Below, piece after piece: positions 25,465 through 35,279 of a stretch of DNA of 64,000 nt. The notes beneath the pieces were generated by a model, which worked only from the letters and a program-made list of their open reading frames with translations, was not told the origin of the DNA and ran no database searches. The first letter of the stretch is position 1. Each line of letters opens with the position of its first letter. The translations under genes were made by a program, and so were the position numbers. The DNA comes from Acidobacteriota bacterium (lineage in GTDB: Bacteria > Acidobacteriota > Thermoanaerobaculia > Multivoradales > J023): positions 248,001-312,000 of the forward strand of contig JAJCXR010000040.1 in the NCBI GenBank assembly GCA_029263315.1, given 5' to 3'.

Positions 25465-28400
25465 TCAGAGGTTCTTCAATTGTCGAGCGCGCTGCCCTCG
25501 GCGGCGCAGGGCCTGGCGCTTCTTGCTGACGTTGGCTTCCACCTGCTCGCTGGCTGAGACGCCCTCGGGGTCCCCCTCCAGTGCCTTGGCCAGGGAACGG
25601 ATCGTGGGATAGCGGAACAGCTCCACCAGGGTGGGGGGCTGGTCCAAGATCTCGAGCAAGCGCGATCTCACCCGCACGATGAGAAAGGAGCTCCCTCCAA
25701 TCTCGAAGAAGTTGTCGTCGTTGCCCACCGTCTCGAGTTGTAAGACTTGCCGCCAAATCTCCGCCAACTGCTGCTCCATGGCGCTCTCTGGAGGCGCATA
25801 GACGCTTTTCGAAGCAGCCTCACCAGCCAGGCTCGGGTGGGGAAGGGCCTTACGGTCCAGCTTGCCGTTGGGGGTACGGGGCAACCGATCGAGCCACAGG
25901 AAGATCGCCGGCAGCATGTGTTGCGGCAGAATCTGCCGCAACTGCGCCTTCAGCTCCTCGGGGGTCGGATTCGCTTGGCCCGTGGCGGCGGCGACTCCCG
26001 GCGATCCGACAGCGGACGTGCAATAGGCCACCAGACGGGCGTCGCCGACGCCGTCCCGGTGCACGACGACGGCGGCCTCAGCGATTTGCGTTTGCCCGTT
26101 GAGCACCGCTTCGATCTCCCCCAGCTCGATCCGGTGGCCGCTGATCTTGACTTGATGGTCGAGCCTTCCATGGAATTCGAGCACTCCGTCGGTGCGGTAG
26201 CGGACCAAGTCACCGGTGCGATACAGGCGCGCCCCCGGCAACTCGCTCCAGGGATCGGGCACGAAGCGCTCGGCGGTCAGAGCGGGACGCCGATGATAGC
26301 CGCGGGCCACCCCTTGACCCCCGATCAACAACTCGCCGATGACCCCCAAAGGGGCCAGGCGCAGCTGAGGATCGACGACCACCATGCGGTTGTTGGCGAC
26401 CGGACGGCCGATGGCCATCGCTTGCCCCGCAGGTGAGGCGTCACCCTTCCCCAGGGCAGCAGTGACGTTCGAAGTGGACGACCAGATGGTCGTCTCGGTG
26501 GGACCGTACATGTTGTAGACCTCACCCCCACCCTCCAGCCGCGCCGCCAGCTCGACGGCCAGGGGCTCGGGAAAAGCCTCACCGCCGATGAACAAACGCC
26601 GCAGACGGCGCAGGCTATCGGCGTTGGCCTCTTCGGCCAGGAGTAGGTGGGCCAACGAGGGTGTGCATTGCAGATGAGTGACCTTGTGCAGGCCGATCTG
26701 CGACGCCACCGAATCGTCTCGCAGGGCCCCTTGGCGTCGCGCCTCGCTCAACCGACGCACCCTGTCCAGCTCTTCCAGACTGTGCAGCACGGCGTCCACC
26801 TCGACTCCAAAATCGATCAAACACGCCACTTCGTCGACGCCGATGGCCTTCAGGCGATCGATCATGTCAACGCAGTCCTCCGCATCGCCGAGCAGGGCGG
26901 CGCTGTCGGCGAAACGGTCGACGGCGCGGTCCACCAGGGCGTCAAGCTCCGCCGCTGGCAGGCTCTCGAAGTCGGTGCCGACACCGGTGGTGACTCCGAG
27001 GCTCTGAATCAAACCAAAGGAGGTGGACAGGTACTCCTTGAGGGGCCCTCGGGCCAGCCGCCGCGCTGCTGCGCCGTCCGCCCCCACGAAAGTGTGGAGC
27101 ATCAAGGTGACATGGCCTTCCCCCTCGCTTTGGTGCTCTTTCCAGGACCGCCGGTAGAGGGCGATCTTGTCGGCCACATCGGCGATGTCTTGGCCCAGGA
27201 GGTGGGTCAAGACACCGGCTCCCAGTTGCGCCGCTTGGCGGAAGGTCTCCGGGTTCCGGGCGCTGGTCAACCACACCGGAATGCTCTCTTGCACCGGCAG
27301 GGGCACGATGCCTATCTCCACCTCGCTTCCCGCACCGCTGGTGCGGCGGACTTTCTCACCCCGCCACAGGGCACGCACCTGTTCGAGACCTTCGAGCATC
27401 TTCTCCTTGCGCTGGGCATAGCGCTCAGGGGCCAGGACAAAATCGTTGGCGTGCCAGCCCGGAGCCAAGGAGACACCGGCCCGACCGCGGGAGATGTTGT
27501 CGATCACCGACCAGTCCTCTGCCATGCGGATGGGATCGTGCAGCGGCAGGACGACACTGCCGGCTCGGATTTTGACCCGTTCGGTGACCGCCGCCACGGC
27601 TGCGCTGGTGATCGCAGGGTTGGGGAACAGACCACCGAAGGCGTGGAAATGCCTTTCCGGTGTCCACACCGCCTCAAAGCCGTGCCGGTCGGCGAAGCGT
27701 GCTCCTTCGATCAACAGACGATAGCGATCTTCACCTGCCGTGCGCGGATCGCCACCGAAATAGAAGAGACTGAAACCCATTCTCCGGGCCACCGCCTCCC
27801 TGCCCACCGTCGACGCATCCGCCAGGGTAGCCAGGTCGTCCTGCAGCACCACTTTGAAGCCCCGACTCAAGGTGTGGAGAAGCTCCAACACCGAGATGTC
27901 AAAAGAAATACTGGTGACCGCCAGCCAGACCCCCACACCATCCGCTTCACCGACCACCGGATCCATGGCGGTGAAGAAGTTGCTGACGTTGCGGTGACTC
28001 ACCCACACACCTTTGGGCTGCCCCGTCGAGCCTGAGGTGTACATCAAATAGGCTCCGTTGGCGGCATCGCCCCACGGCTCCAGGACGCTCCCGTCTTCGT
28101 CGGCCAAGGCGGCAGCTTCCGTATCGAGACACAGGACTTGGCGTCCGTCAGCGATCAACGGAGCGGCCAAGGCTGCGACGCTGAGCACCCACGGCGCCGC
28201 CGCATCGTCCAAGATGAAGGCCAAACGCTGGCGTGGGTACTTCGGGTCGAGGGGTACATAGGCACCGCCGGACTTCAAAACCGCCAACAGGGCGACCACC
28301 AAGTCGAGCCCGCGGGGCAGGCAGATGCCCACGGGTACCTCCGGAGCGACACCCCGTCGACGCAAGGCCCGTGCCAAACGATTGGCCTGCTCCTCCAACT

Positions 28401-29934
28401 GGCCGTACGTCAAGTGCTCCCCCCTATGGACCACCGCAACGGCCTGTGGCGCCACCTCGGCCTGCGCCGTGATCAAGCCTTCGAGGCGCACGTTGGGCAT
28501 CCACTCGGTGGTTGTATCGTTCCACGTCGTTAACAGCAGAGACATCTCCTCGCGGCTGAGCAATGGCAACTCCGACAAACGTCGATGGGGTCTCGCAGCG
28601 GCGCCTTCCAACAACGTCTCGAGCTGACTCAGCAGACGCTCGATGGTCGCTCCCTCGAAGAGCTCCGTGCTGTATTCGAGTCGGCCCTCGACTTCGTCCC
28701 CGCGAAGAGAAAGGCTACAGGTGAGATCAAACTTTGCGGTGTCCGTTTGGCCGGGTCGCAACGTCGTCTCGAGGCCCGGTAATCTCAGGCCCAGCTCCTC
28801 CCCTTCCCGAAAACTGAACAGCACTTGAAACAGTGGATTGCGAGCCAGGTCGCGATCCGGTTCCAAGGCTTCCACCAAGAGCTCGAAGGGCAAATCTTGG
28901 TGCGCGTAAGCCGCCAGGCTGACGTCGCGTACCCGTTGCACCAAGCTCTCGAAGGTTGGATCCGCCGCCAGATCGAGCCGCATTACCAGCGTATTGGTGA
29001 AGAAGCCGATCAAGGGCTCGATCTCGGCCCGTTGCCGATGGGCGATGAGTGTCCCGATGACACATTCCTGAGCCGCCGAGTAGCGGTCCAGGACGGCGCT
29101 GAAGGCCGCCAACAGCACCATGAAAAGGGTTGCCCCCTGCTGCAGGGCAATGTTCTCCAAAACCGCTACCGTATTGGATGAAATCGAGAAGCCGCGGACA
29201 TCGCCAGCGTAGCTGCGTTCCATCGAGCGCCGATGATTTGCAGGCAAGCCGCTATCGGTGGGTGCTCCGGCCAACTGCTGACGCCAGTATGTGAGCAATC
29301 GGTCGAGGCTTTCGCCCTCCAAGTGCTGACGCTGCCAATGGGCGTAGTCGGCGTATTGAATCGGCAAGGAGGCCAAGGGCGACGCTTTTCCGGCGATACG
29401 GGCACAGTACAGCGCGCTCAGCTCTTCGAGCAGGATTCCGACGGACCAACCATCGAAAATGATGTGGTGAAAGGTCAGCAACAGTCGGTGCTGATCTTTC
29501 CCCCGGCACAACAGCATGGGTCGCCACAGGGGCCCTCGGCGAAGATCGAAGGTGCGGCGGGCCGCCTCGTCGCTGAGCTGCTCCACCTCTTCCGGCCGCC
29601 CGCTGACATCCAGCAACGGCAGCTCGACTTCCCCATGGGGTTGCACGACTTGTCGCACCTCACCGTCGCTCTGGCGAAAAACCGTGCGTAGGACTTCATG
29701 ACGACGGGTGATCTCGTTGAGGCTCCACTGTAGTGCCTCCCTATCGAGGGATCCCTCGAGGTCGTAGCCCAAGGGAACGTTGTAGACCGGATTGCCGGGC
29801 AGCAGCTCGGCCAAGAACCATAGACGTTGTTGCGCAAAAGAGAGTGGATACGAAGACTCTTCCGCCTGCTTCTGCAACAGCTTGGCGAGCAGGGCGCGTC
29901 GATCTTCCAGCGGGGCCTTGGTGGCTGTCGTCAT
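25465..29934 (-). CDS. NRPS module C-A-PCP with a luciferase-like FMN monooxygenase inserted in the A domain
   Basis: 1489 residues from the ATG at 29934 (AGGAAG ribosome site; a TTG at 29955 is an alternative). C domain ~30-460 with HHIIFDG. A domain begins ~485, core A3 YTSGSTGQPKG, A4 SFDISVLEL; at ~718-1062 an ~345-residue luciferase-like monooxygenase of the MupA/Atu3671 type intervenes (MGFSLFYFGGDPR, VWTPERHFHAFGG, LAPGWHANDF, PVWLTSARNPETFRQAA); the A domain resumes with A5 NMYGPTETT. PCP Ser at 1416 (GGSSF). By-eye specificity code DILLFGMIWK is close to the glycine code DILQLGLIWK. The C-terminus is strongly basic (SKKRQALRRRGQRARQLKNL). It accepts the dipeptide from NRPS1 and passes on to the PKS. 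Confidence 0.94.
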   Translation of the reverse strand: MTTATKAPLEDRRALLAKLLQKQAEESSYPLSFAQQRLWFLAELLPGNPVYNVPLGYDLEGSLDREALQWSLNEITRRHEVLRTVFRQSDGEVRQVVQPHGEVELPLLDVSGRPEEVEQLSDEAARRTFDLRRGPLWRPMLLCRGKDQHRLLLTFHHIIFDGWSVGILLEELSALYCARIAGKASPLASLPIQYADYAHWQRQHLEGESLDRLLTYWRQQLAGAPTDSGLPANHRRSMERSYAGDVRGFSISSNTVAVLENIALQQGATLFMVLLAAFSAVLDRYSAAQECVIGTLIAHRQRAEIEPLIGFFTNTLVMRLDLAADPTFESLVQRVRDVSLAAYAHQDLPFELLVEALEPDRDLARNPLFQVLFSFREGEELGLRLPGLETTLRPGQTDTAKFDLTCSLSLRGDEVEGRLEYSTELFEGATIERLLSQLETLLEGAAARPHRRLSELPLLSREEMSLLLTTWNDTTTEWMPNVRLEGLITAQAEVAPQAVAVVHRGEHLTYGQLEEQANRLARALRRRGVAPEVPVGICLPRGLDLVVALLAVLKSGGAYVPLDPKYPRQRLAFILDDAAAPWVLSVAALAAPLIADGRQVLCLDTEAAALADEDGSVLEPWGDAANGAYLMYTSGSTGQPKGVWVSHRNVSNFFTAMDPVVGEADGVGVWLAVTSISFDISVLELLHTLSRGFKVVLQDDLATLADASTVGREAVARRMGFSLFYFGGDPRTAGEDRYRLLIEGARFADRHGFEAVWTPERHFHAFGGLFPNPAITSAAVAAVTERVKIRAGSVVLPLHDPIRMAEDWSVIDNISRGRAGVSLAPGWHANDFVLAPERYAQRKEKMLEGLEQVRALWRGEKVRRTSGAGSEVEIGIVPLPVQESIPVWLTSARNPETFRQAAQLGAGVLTHLLGQDIADVADKIALYRRSWKEHQSEGEGHVTLMLHTFVGADGAAARRLARGPLKEYLSTSFGLIQSLGVTTGVGTDFESLPAAELDALVDRAVDRFADSAALLGDAEDCVDMIDRLKAIGVDEVACLIDFGVEVDAVLHSLEELDRVRRLSEARRQGALRDDSVASQIGLHKVTHLQCTPSLAHLLLAEEANADSLRRLRRLFIGGEAFPEPLAVELAARLEGGGEVYNMYGPTETTIWSSTSNVTAALGKGDASPAGQAMAIGRPVANNRMVVVDPQLRLAPLGVIGELLIGGQGVARGYHRRPALTAERFVPDPWSELPGARLYRTGDLVRYRTDGVLEFHGRLDHQVKISGHRIELGEIEAVLNGQTQIAEAAVVVHRDGVGDARLVAYCTSAVGSPGVAAATGQANPTPEELKAQLRQILPQHMLPAIFLWLDRLPRTPNGKLDRKALPHPSLAGEAASKSVYAPPESAMEQQLAEIWRQVLQLETVGNDDNFFEIGGSSFLIVRVRSRLLEILDQPPTLVELFRYPTIRSLAKALEGDPEGVSASEQVEANVSKKRQALRRRGQRARQLKNL

Positions 29935-29997
29935 GGCGAGCTTCCTAGCGGTCAAGACTTCGGGGCTCGGCCCTAGTCAGGTTGCGATGTCGATCAC

Positions 29998-32900
29998 TCA
30001 TTGGGTCGATGTCGTTGGGCTGCCTTGAAGCTCGGCCAACAGGGAGTCCACCTCTTCGGCCGAGAGTTGATCGATGCCTGACAACAAACGCCGGGGCTGG
30101 CGACTGGCCAAGGGTCCGAGGTCACCCACCGAGGGTCTGCCTTCCTGCTCGGCCATCGCTGCGTGCCGCGCCAGCTCCACCACCGAAGGGGCCTCGAGAA
30201 ATCGGCTCAGGGGCAACCTCGTGCCCCGTGCTCGATTGACCCGGGATACCAGACGGGTGGCCAACAGCGAGTTACCGCCGAGGCGGAAGAAGTCGTCCTC
30301 GACACTGACCCGAGGTCGCCCGAGAAGCTCGGCGCAGAAGGCCGCAATCTGTGTCTCGAGGTCGTTGCGCGGGGCCACGTGGTTTTCCTGGCGTGCCTCC
30401 AGATGGGGCGCCGGCAGAGCGCTACGGTCCAACTTACCGTGGACGCTCAAGGGCAGCGAAGGTAGCTCTACGACATCATCGGGCACCATGAAGGCTGGCA
30501 GCTTCGCCTTGAGGAAAGAGCCCAAGGCTTCCGGGTCGAAACCGTCGTGGGGCACCACATAGGCCACCAGCCGACGCCCGGTGGGAGTACCGTCGCGCAC
30601 CGTGACCACAGCCTCGCGGATCTGCGGATGACGCATCAGCGCCGCTTCCACCTCGCCCAGCTCGATGCGGAAACCCCGCACTTTCACTTGCTGGTCGAGG
30701 CGTCCCAAGAATTCGATTTCACCGGTGGCCAAATAGCGCACGCGATCCCCGGTGCGGTAGAGACGTCCTCCGGGCGTCGAGCCGAAGGGATCGGGCACGA
30801 AGCTCCTGGCCGTCAAGGAAGGGCGCCCGAGATAACCACGGCTGGAGCTGAGGCCGCCGATAACCAACTCCCCTGCCGCCCCCATGGCCACTGGGCTCAG
30901 GTGTGGATCCACCACATACACCGGCACGTTGCTCAAGGGACGACCGATGGACGGCCGACGACCATCGTCCGTCGGCGACACCCGGCCCGAGGTGGCGGCG
31001 ACGGTGTTCTCCGTCGGCCCGTAGTTGTTGACCAAGGCGAACGGCAGCTCCGGATCCGGCCGTCGGCCCAGAGCGTCGCCAGCGGTCTGCAAGGTCCGCA
31101 ATACCATGTCCGCAGGCCAAGTCTCTTCGAGCATGGCCTCCGCCAATGGCGTTGGTACAAACGATAGGGTGATGCCCCGACGGTGCAAGTAGCGCACCAG
31201 CTCAATGGGAGAGGACCGCACCTCCGGCCCCGGAAAGTACAGGCTGGCACCGGCCGTAATGTAAGGCCAGATCTCCCACACCGAGGCGTCGAAGGCGGGG
31301 CTGGAGACCTGTGTCATGCGATCCTCCAGACCGACCCCGTAGGCATCTTGATGCCAGGCGATCAGATTGAGCAGACCCCGGTGCTCCACTTGCACTCCCT
31401 TGGGCTGCCCCGTGGAGCCGGAGGTATAGATGACGTAGGCCAGTTGGCGAGGGCTCGCGGGCAGGTCGAGATTGTAATCGGGCCTGGACGTTGCGCCTTC
31501 GAGCGACTCGTCGTCCAACGGCGGTTCGTCGTCCAACAGTAGAACCTGGCAGGCGATTTCGGGCAAAGCTTGCACGAGATGGCTCGAGGTGAGCAACCAA
31601 TCGACTCCAGCGTCCGCCAGCAAAAAAGCAATGCGCTCGGCGGGGTAGGCCGGGTCGATGGGCAAGTAGGCGCCGCCCGCTTTCATCACCGCCAGGATGC
31701 CGACCACGAAATTGGGACAACCGGGAGTGAGCACCGCCACCCGTTGCTCGAGCCCGAGCCCTCGGCGATGCAGGGTATGGGCCAGGCGATTGGCCCGACG
31801 ATTGACCTGGTCATAAGTGAGCTGCACGTCCTCCGCCCACAGGGCGAGGTCCGCCGGGCGCTGCCGTGCTTGCTCCTCGAACAGCTGGTGCGGTAAGCGC
31901 TCCAGCCCTAGGGGACGCCCTACGTCGTTCCATTCCACCAGCATCTGCTGCCGTTGCGCCACCGACAGCAGAGGCAGAGACGAGAGGGGCAGGTGCGGCT
32001 CCTTCACCACTGCCTCGAGCATGCGATGATAGGCGGCAACGAGACGCTGAGCCGTCGTGCGATCGAAGAGGGCGCTGTTGTATTCCCACAACATGGAGAT
32101 CTCGCCGTCGGCGGCCACGTCGCCCTGGCCGAGACGCATCTCCTGGGGCAAGATCGAGGTGATATTAAGGTCGAACTTGGCTGAGCCTGCGGTCAAAGCC
32201 AAACGAGGCCGGAGCTCGACCCCCGGCAGATCCAAGCTACCCAAGGGCGAGTCATGGAAGCTGAAGGCCACTTGAAAAAGGGGATTGCGGCTCGCGTCCC
32301 GCTCCGGCTCCACCACTTCGACAATGCGGTCGAAGGGCACGTCTTGGTGGGCGTAGGCATCGAGGGTGACCCGTCGCAGGGCCTCGAGCAGGGCGCTGAA
32401 GGTCGGATCCTTCGACTGTCGGAGATCGACCCGCAGCACCAGGTTGTTGATGATCATGCCGATCAGAGGTTCGGTCTCGGGCCAACGACGGTTGGCGACC
32501 CCAGAGCCGACGCAGAAGTCCCGTTGTCCGCTCCAGCGGGTCAACAGAGCAGCGAAACAGGTGAAGAGCAACATGAAAATCGTTGCCCCTTGACGTCGCG
32601 CCAGTTGGCGCAGGCCCCCTGCCAAGGTGGCGTCGATCGTCAAGCCTTGGATGCCGCCGTCAAAAGTCTGCACCGGGGGTCGAGGACGATCCGTCGGCAG
32701 CTCGAGAGGCGGCACCGCCTCCAGTTGGCGACGCCAGAAGGCAAGTTGAGCCTGCGCCTCGGCCCCCTCGACCCATTGCCGCTGCCACAGGACAAAATCG
32801 ACAAATTGGATAGGAAGCTCAGGCAAACGTGGTTGTCGTTCCTCGACGGCGGCCCGGTAGAGCTCGGTGAGCTCGCCGAGCAAGACGTTGAAGGACCAAC

Positions 32901-35148
32901 CATCATGGATCAGATGGTGTTCGATTTGGACGAGATGATGCTCACTGTCGCTGAGCCGCAGCAGAGTCCAACGCACCAGTTGAGGCTGATCGATGGCAAA
33001 CCGTCGCTTCACCTCGTCGAGCGTCTTCTCCTCCGCCACTAGCCAACGCCGGGAGGCTGGGATCGACGTTAGATCCACCACCGGCAGGTGCACCGGTCGC
33101 GGTGCGTGGATCACCTGTACCGGTTCCCCATCCAGAGTCGGAAAGGCCGTCCGCAGCAACTCGTGACGGCGCAAGATCTCGCTGAGCGCCCCTTCCAGAG
33201 CTGCAATATTGAGCTCGCCTTCGAAGATCAGCGACGACGACGCGTGATATGCCAAGGAGTCAGGATTGATCTGGTGCACATACCAAATCCGCTCCTGAGA
33301 AAAGGAGAGGGGCAAGCGTCGGCCATCGCGGGGCATCGGACGAAGCACGACACGCTCGCCGGCGACCCAGGTTTCCGCCAAGCGTGCCAACTCGGCCACC
33401 GTAGCGCCCTCCAGAACGCTGTGTATCGGAATATCCACTTGCAGCTCCTGCCGCAGGGCACTGACCATTTGGGTGGCCAACAGCGAGTGCCCACCGAGCT
33501 CGATGAAGCTGTCCTCCGCCCCTACGTCGTCCACACCTAGGATGGTGGCCATGCGCCGAGCGATTCTCTGCTCGGTGAGTGTACGGGGCGGGACATGGAC
33601 CCAACCAGTGCTTTGGCGCTGGCCCCTGGGAGCCGGCAGGGCATCGCGGTCGACCTTGCCATGGGAAGTCAGGGGCAGTGAAGGCAGAACGACAAATGAC
33701 GAAGGCACCATGTAATGGGGTAACTGATCGCCCAGGAAAACACGTACTTGGGCAGTGTCGAGGCTCCCATGGACAGCCTCGTCGCGCAGCGTCACATAGG
33801 CCACCAAACGGGGCGAGCTCACCATGTCTTGGCGCGCCAGCACAGCGCACTCGGCAACCCGCGGATACCGCGCCAACACGGTCTCGATCTCACCCAGCTC
33901 AATGCGCTGGCCATGAATCTTGACTTGGTGGCCGATGCGGCCCACAAAACCCAGCCCATTCGGTGGGTCGTCCTGCACCAAATCGCCGCTGCGGTACAGG
34001 CGCTCCCCCGGCTGAGTCGAGAACGGATGAGGTACGAAGGCCGCGGCCGTCAGGGCCGGTCGGTCGGCATAGCCCCGTGCCAAGCCGACCCCCGCCAGAC
34101 AGAGCTCACCCACCTCCCCCGGTCGCACTGGCTGCAGCGTCGCTCCCAGAACATGCGTTGCGGTACCCCGAATGGCATGGCCAATGGCCGGCTTGCCATC
34201 CCTCACCCGACACTCGGCCACCGTCGACCAGATGGTGCATTCGGTGGGCCCGTAGGCATTGAATAACCTGCGTCCTGGGGCCCATCGCTCGACGACGCTG
34301 ACCGGGCAGGCCTCTCCAGCAACCACGATCTGACGCAAGTCCGGTAGAGGGTCGTCGGGCAACGCCGCCAGCACAGAGGGTGGAATCGTCAAGTGGGAGA
34401 TCTTGGCCCGACGCAACAGCGCCACCAATCCCGGGCCTGGTAGCAACTCCTCCTGCGGCGCCAAACGCAGGGTGCCACCAACCGCCAGCGCCATGACCAT
34501 TTCAAACAGCGAAGCGTCAAAGCTGAGGGGAGAAAACTGCAGGACACGGTCGCCAGGGGCCAGCTCGAAAACCTCCTGCTGGGCCCGGATGAGATTGGCC
34601 AACCCTCGATGCCCTAGAACCGCCCCCTTAGGCCGTCCCATGGACCCCGAGGTGTAGATCACATAAGCCCGGTGAGCGGGATCGACCGTTACACCACAAG
34701 GGCCCTCACTTCTCGACAAGAGTCGCTGACGCTCCTCGTCCAAGGGTACGAAATGCTGGCACGCTCCCTCCAGGTCATGACCCTGGGCTCGCACCGTGAT
34801 CACCGCCTTGGCGGCGGCATCCTGTAGCATGAAGCGCCGTCGGACCGCCGGGTGACGCGGGTCCAGGGGCAAATAGGCGGCGCCGGCCTTGAGCACACCA
34901 AGCCAGGCGATGACCATGTCGAAGGAGCGGTCGAGACAGAGGCCGACCGTCGTTTCAGGTCCCAACCCCAGATCCCGAAGATAGTGCGCCAGTTGATTCG
35001 AGCGGCGCTCCAATTGGCCATAGGTGAGGCCAGAGCTCCCGAGCTCGATGGCCATGGTCTCGGGTCGAAGTTGTGATTGGCGTTCGAAGCAATGCTGTGC
35101 CAAGGAATCGCCAAAACCCTCGTGCACCCTTGGAGCCTGTCCTTTCAT
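29998..35148 (-). CDS. Dimodular NRPS A-PCP-C-A-PCP (loading and first elongation module)
   Basis: 1716 residues, first gene of the operon. A1 ~20-510 (A3 YTSGSMGRPKG, A5 NAYGPTECT, A10 SHGKVDR); PCP1 Ser555 (GGHSL); C ~612-1060 with His744-His745 and Asp749 (HHLIHDG); A2 ~1085-1590 (YTSGSTGQPKG, NNYGPTENT); PCP2 in RLGGNSLLATRL. No N-terminal C domain, so A1-PCP1 is the loading module. Codes aligned by eye to GrsA: A1 DAFTVAAIWK (closest to Phe-type DAWTIAAICK), A2 DAWFQANVAK (closest to Leu-type DAWFLGNVVK); both approximate. No epimerase or methyltransferase. The C-terminal tail (IDQLSAEEVDSLLAELQ) is a typical helical docking end. ATG at 35148 with AGGGA ribosome site. Confidence 0.95.
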   Translation of the reverse strand: MKGQAPRVHEGFGDSLAQHCFERQSQLRPETMAIELGSSGLTYGQLERRSNQLAHYLRDLGLGPETTVGLCLDRSFDMVIAWLGVLKAGAAYLPLDPRHPAVRRRFMLQDAAAKAVITVRAQGHDLEGACQHFVPLDEERQRLLSRSEGPCGVTVDPAHRAYVIYTSGSMGRPKGAVLGHRGLANLIRAQQEVFELAPGDRVLQFSPLSFDASLFEMVMALAVGGTLRLAPQEELLPGPGLVALLRRAKISHLTIPPSVLAALPDDPLPDLRQIVVAGEACPVSVVERWAPGRRLFNAYGPTECTIWSTVAECRVRDGKPAIGHAIRGTATHVLGATLQPVRPGEVGELCLAGVGLARGYADRPALTAAAFVPHPFSTQPGERLYRSGDLVQDDPPNGLGFVGRIGHQVKIHGQRIELGEIETVLARYPRVAECAVLARQDMVSSPRLVAYVTLRDEAVHGSLDTAQVRVFLGDQLPHYMVPSSFVVLPSLPLTSHGKVDRDALPAPRGQRQSTGWVHVPPRTLTEQRIARRMATILGVDDVGAEDSFIELGGHSLLATQMVSALRQELQVDIPIHSVLEGATVAELARLAETWVAGERVVLRPMPRDGRRLPLSFSQERIWYVHQINPDSLAYHASSSLIFEGELNIAALEGALSEILRRHELLRTAFPTLDGEPVQVIHAPRPVHLPVVDLTSIPASRRWLVAEEKTLDEVKRRFAIDQPQLVRWTLLRLSDSEHHLVQIEHHLIHDGWSFNVLLGELTELYRAAVEERQPRLPELPIQFVDFVLWQRQWVEGAEAQAQLAFWRRQLEAVPPLELPTDRPRPPVQTFDGGIQGLTIDATLAGGLRQLARRQGATIFMLLFTCFAALLTRWSGQRDFCVGSGVANRRWPETEPLIGMIINNLVLRVDLRQSKDPTFSALLEALRRVTLDAYAHQDVPFDRIVEVVEPERDASRNPLFQVAFSFHDSPLGSLDLPGVELRPRLALTAGSAKFDLNITSILPQEMRLGQGDVAADGEISMLWEYNSALFDRTTAQRLVAAYHRMLEAVVKEPHLPLSSLPLLSVAQRQQMLVEWNDVGRPLGLERLPHQLFEEQARQRPADLALWAEDVQLTYDQVNRRANRLAHTLHRRGLGLEQRVAVLTPGCPNFVVGILAVMKAGGAYLPIDPAYPAERIAFLLADAGVDWLLTSSHLVQALPEIACQVLLLDDEPPLDDESLEGATSRPDYNLDLPASPRQLAYVIYTSGSTGQPKGVQVEHRGLLNLIAWHQDAYGVGLEDRMTQVSSPAFDASVWEIWPYITAGASLYFPGPEVRSSPIELVRYLHRRGITLSFVPTPLAEAMLEETWPADMVLRTLQTAGDALGRRPDPELPFALVNNYGPTENTVAATSGRVSPTDDGRRPSIGRPLSNVPVYVVDPHLSPVAMGAAGELVIGGLSSSRGYLGRPSLTARSFVPDPFGSTPGGRLYRTGDRVRYLATGEIEFLGRLDQQVKVRGFRIELGEVEAALMRHPQIREAVVTVRDGTPTGRRLVAYVVPHDGFDPEALGSFLKAKLPAFMVPDDVVELPSLPLSVHGKLDRSALPAPHLEARQENHVAPRNDLETQIAAFCAELLGRPRVSVEDDFFRLGGNSLLATRLVSRVNRARGTRLPLSRFLEAPSVVELARHAAMAEQEGRPSVGDLGPLASRQPRRLLSGIDQLSAEEVDSLLAELQGSPTTSTQ

Positions 35149-35203
35149 GCCCTCAGTCCCTTTTGTCAGGCTGCCTCGGGACAGGGAGCATCCGCCGCAC
35201 GGC

Positions 35204-35221
35204 GGAGCCGTTGACGGCTCC
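35204..35221 (-). promoter_or_regulatory. Hairpin in the leader of the NRPS/PKS operon
   Basis: GGAGCCG and CGGCTCC pair across a 4-nt loop, 55 bp upstream of the first NRPS start codon. No T-run follows on the minus strand. It could stabilise the leader mRNA or be part of an attenuator, but no leader peptide was identified. Confidence 0.35.
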
Positions 35222-35279
35222 CATGCCCCGGATGATCGACAATGAACACCGCCCGGCCGTCACAGGGCCAGAGTCCTGA

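Noticed and set aside
29998..35148. Epimerase, methyltransferase or thioesterase domains in the NRPSs
   Set aside because: The sequence between PCP and C domains is too short, and no TE GxSxG domain follows the last PCP; release is assigned to the PKS reductase.
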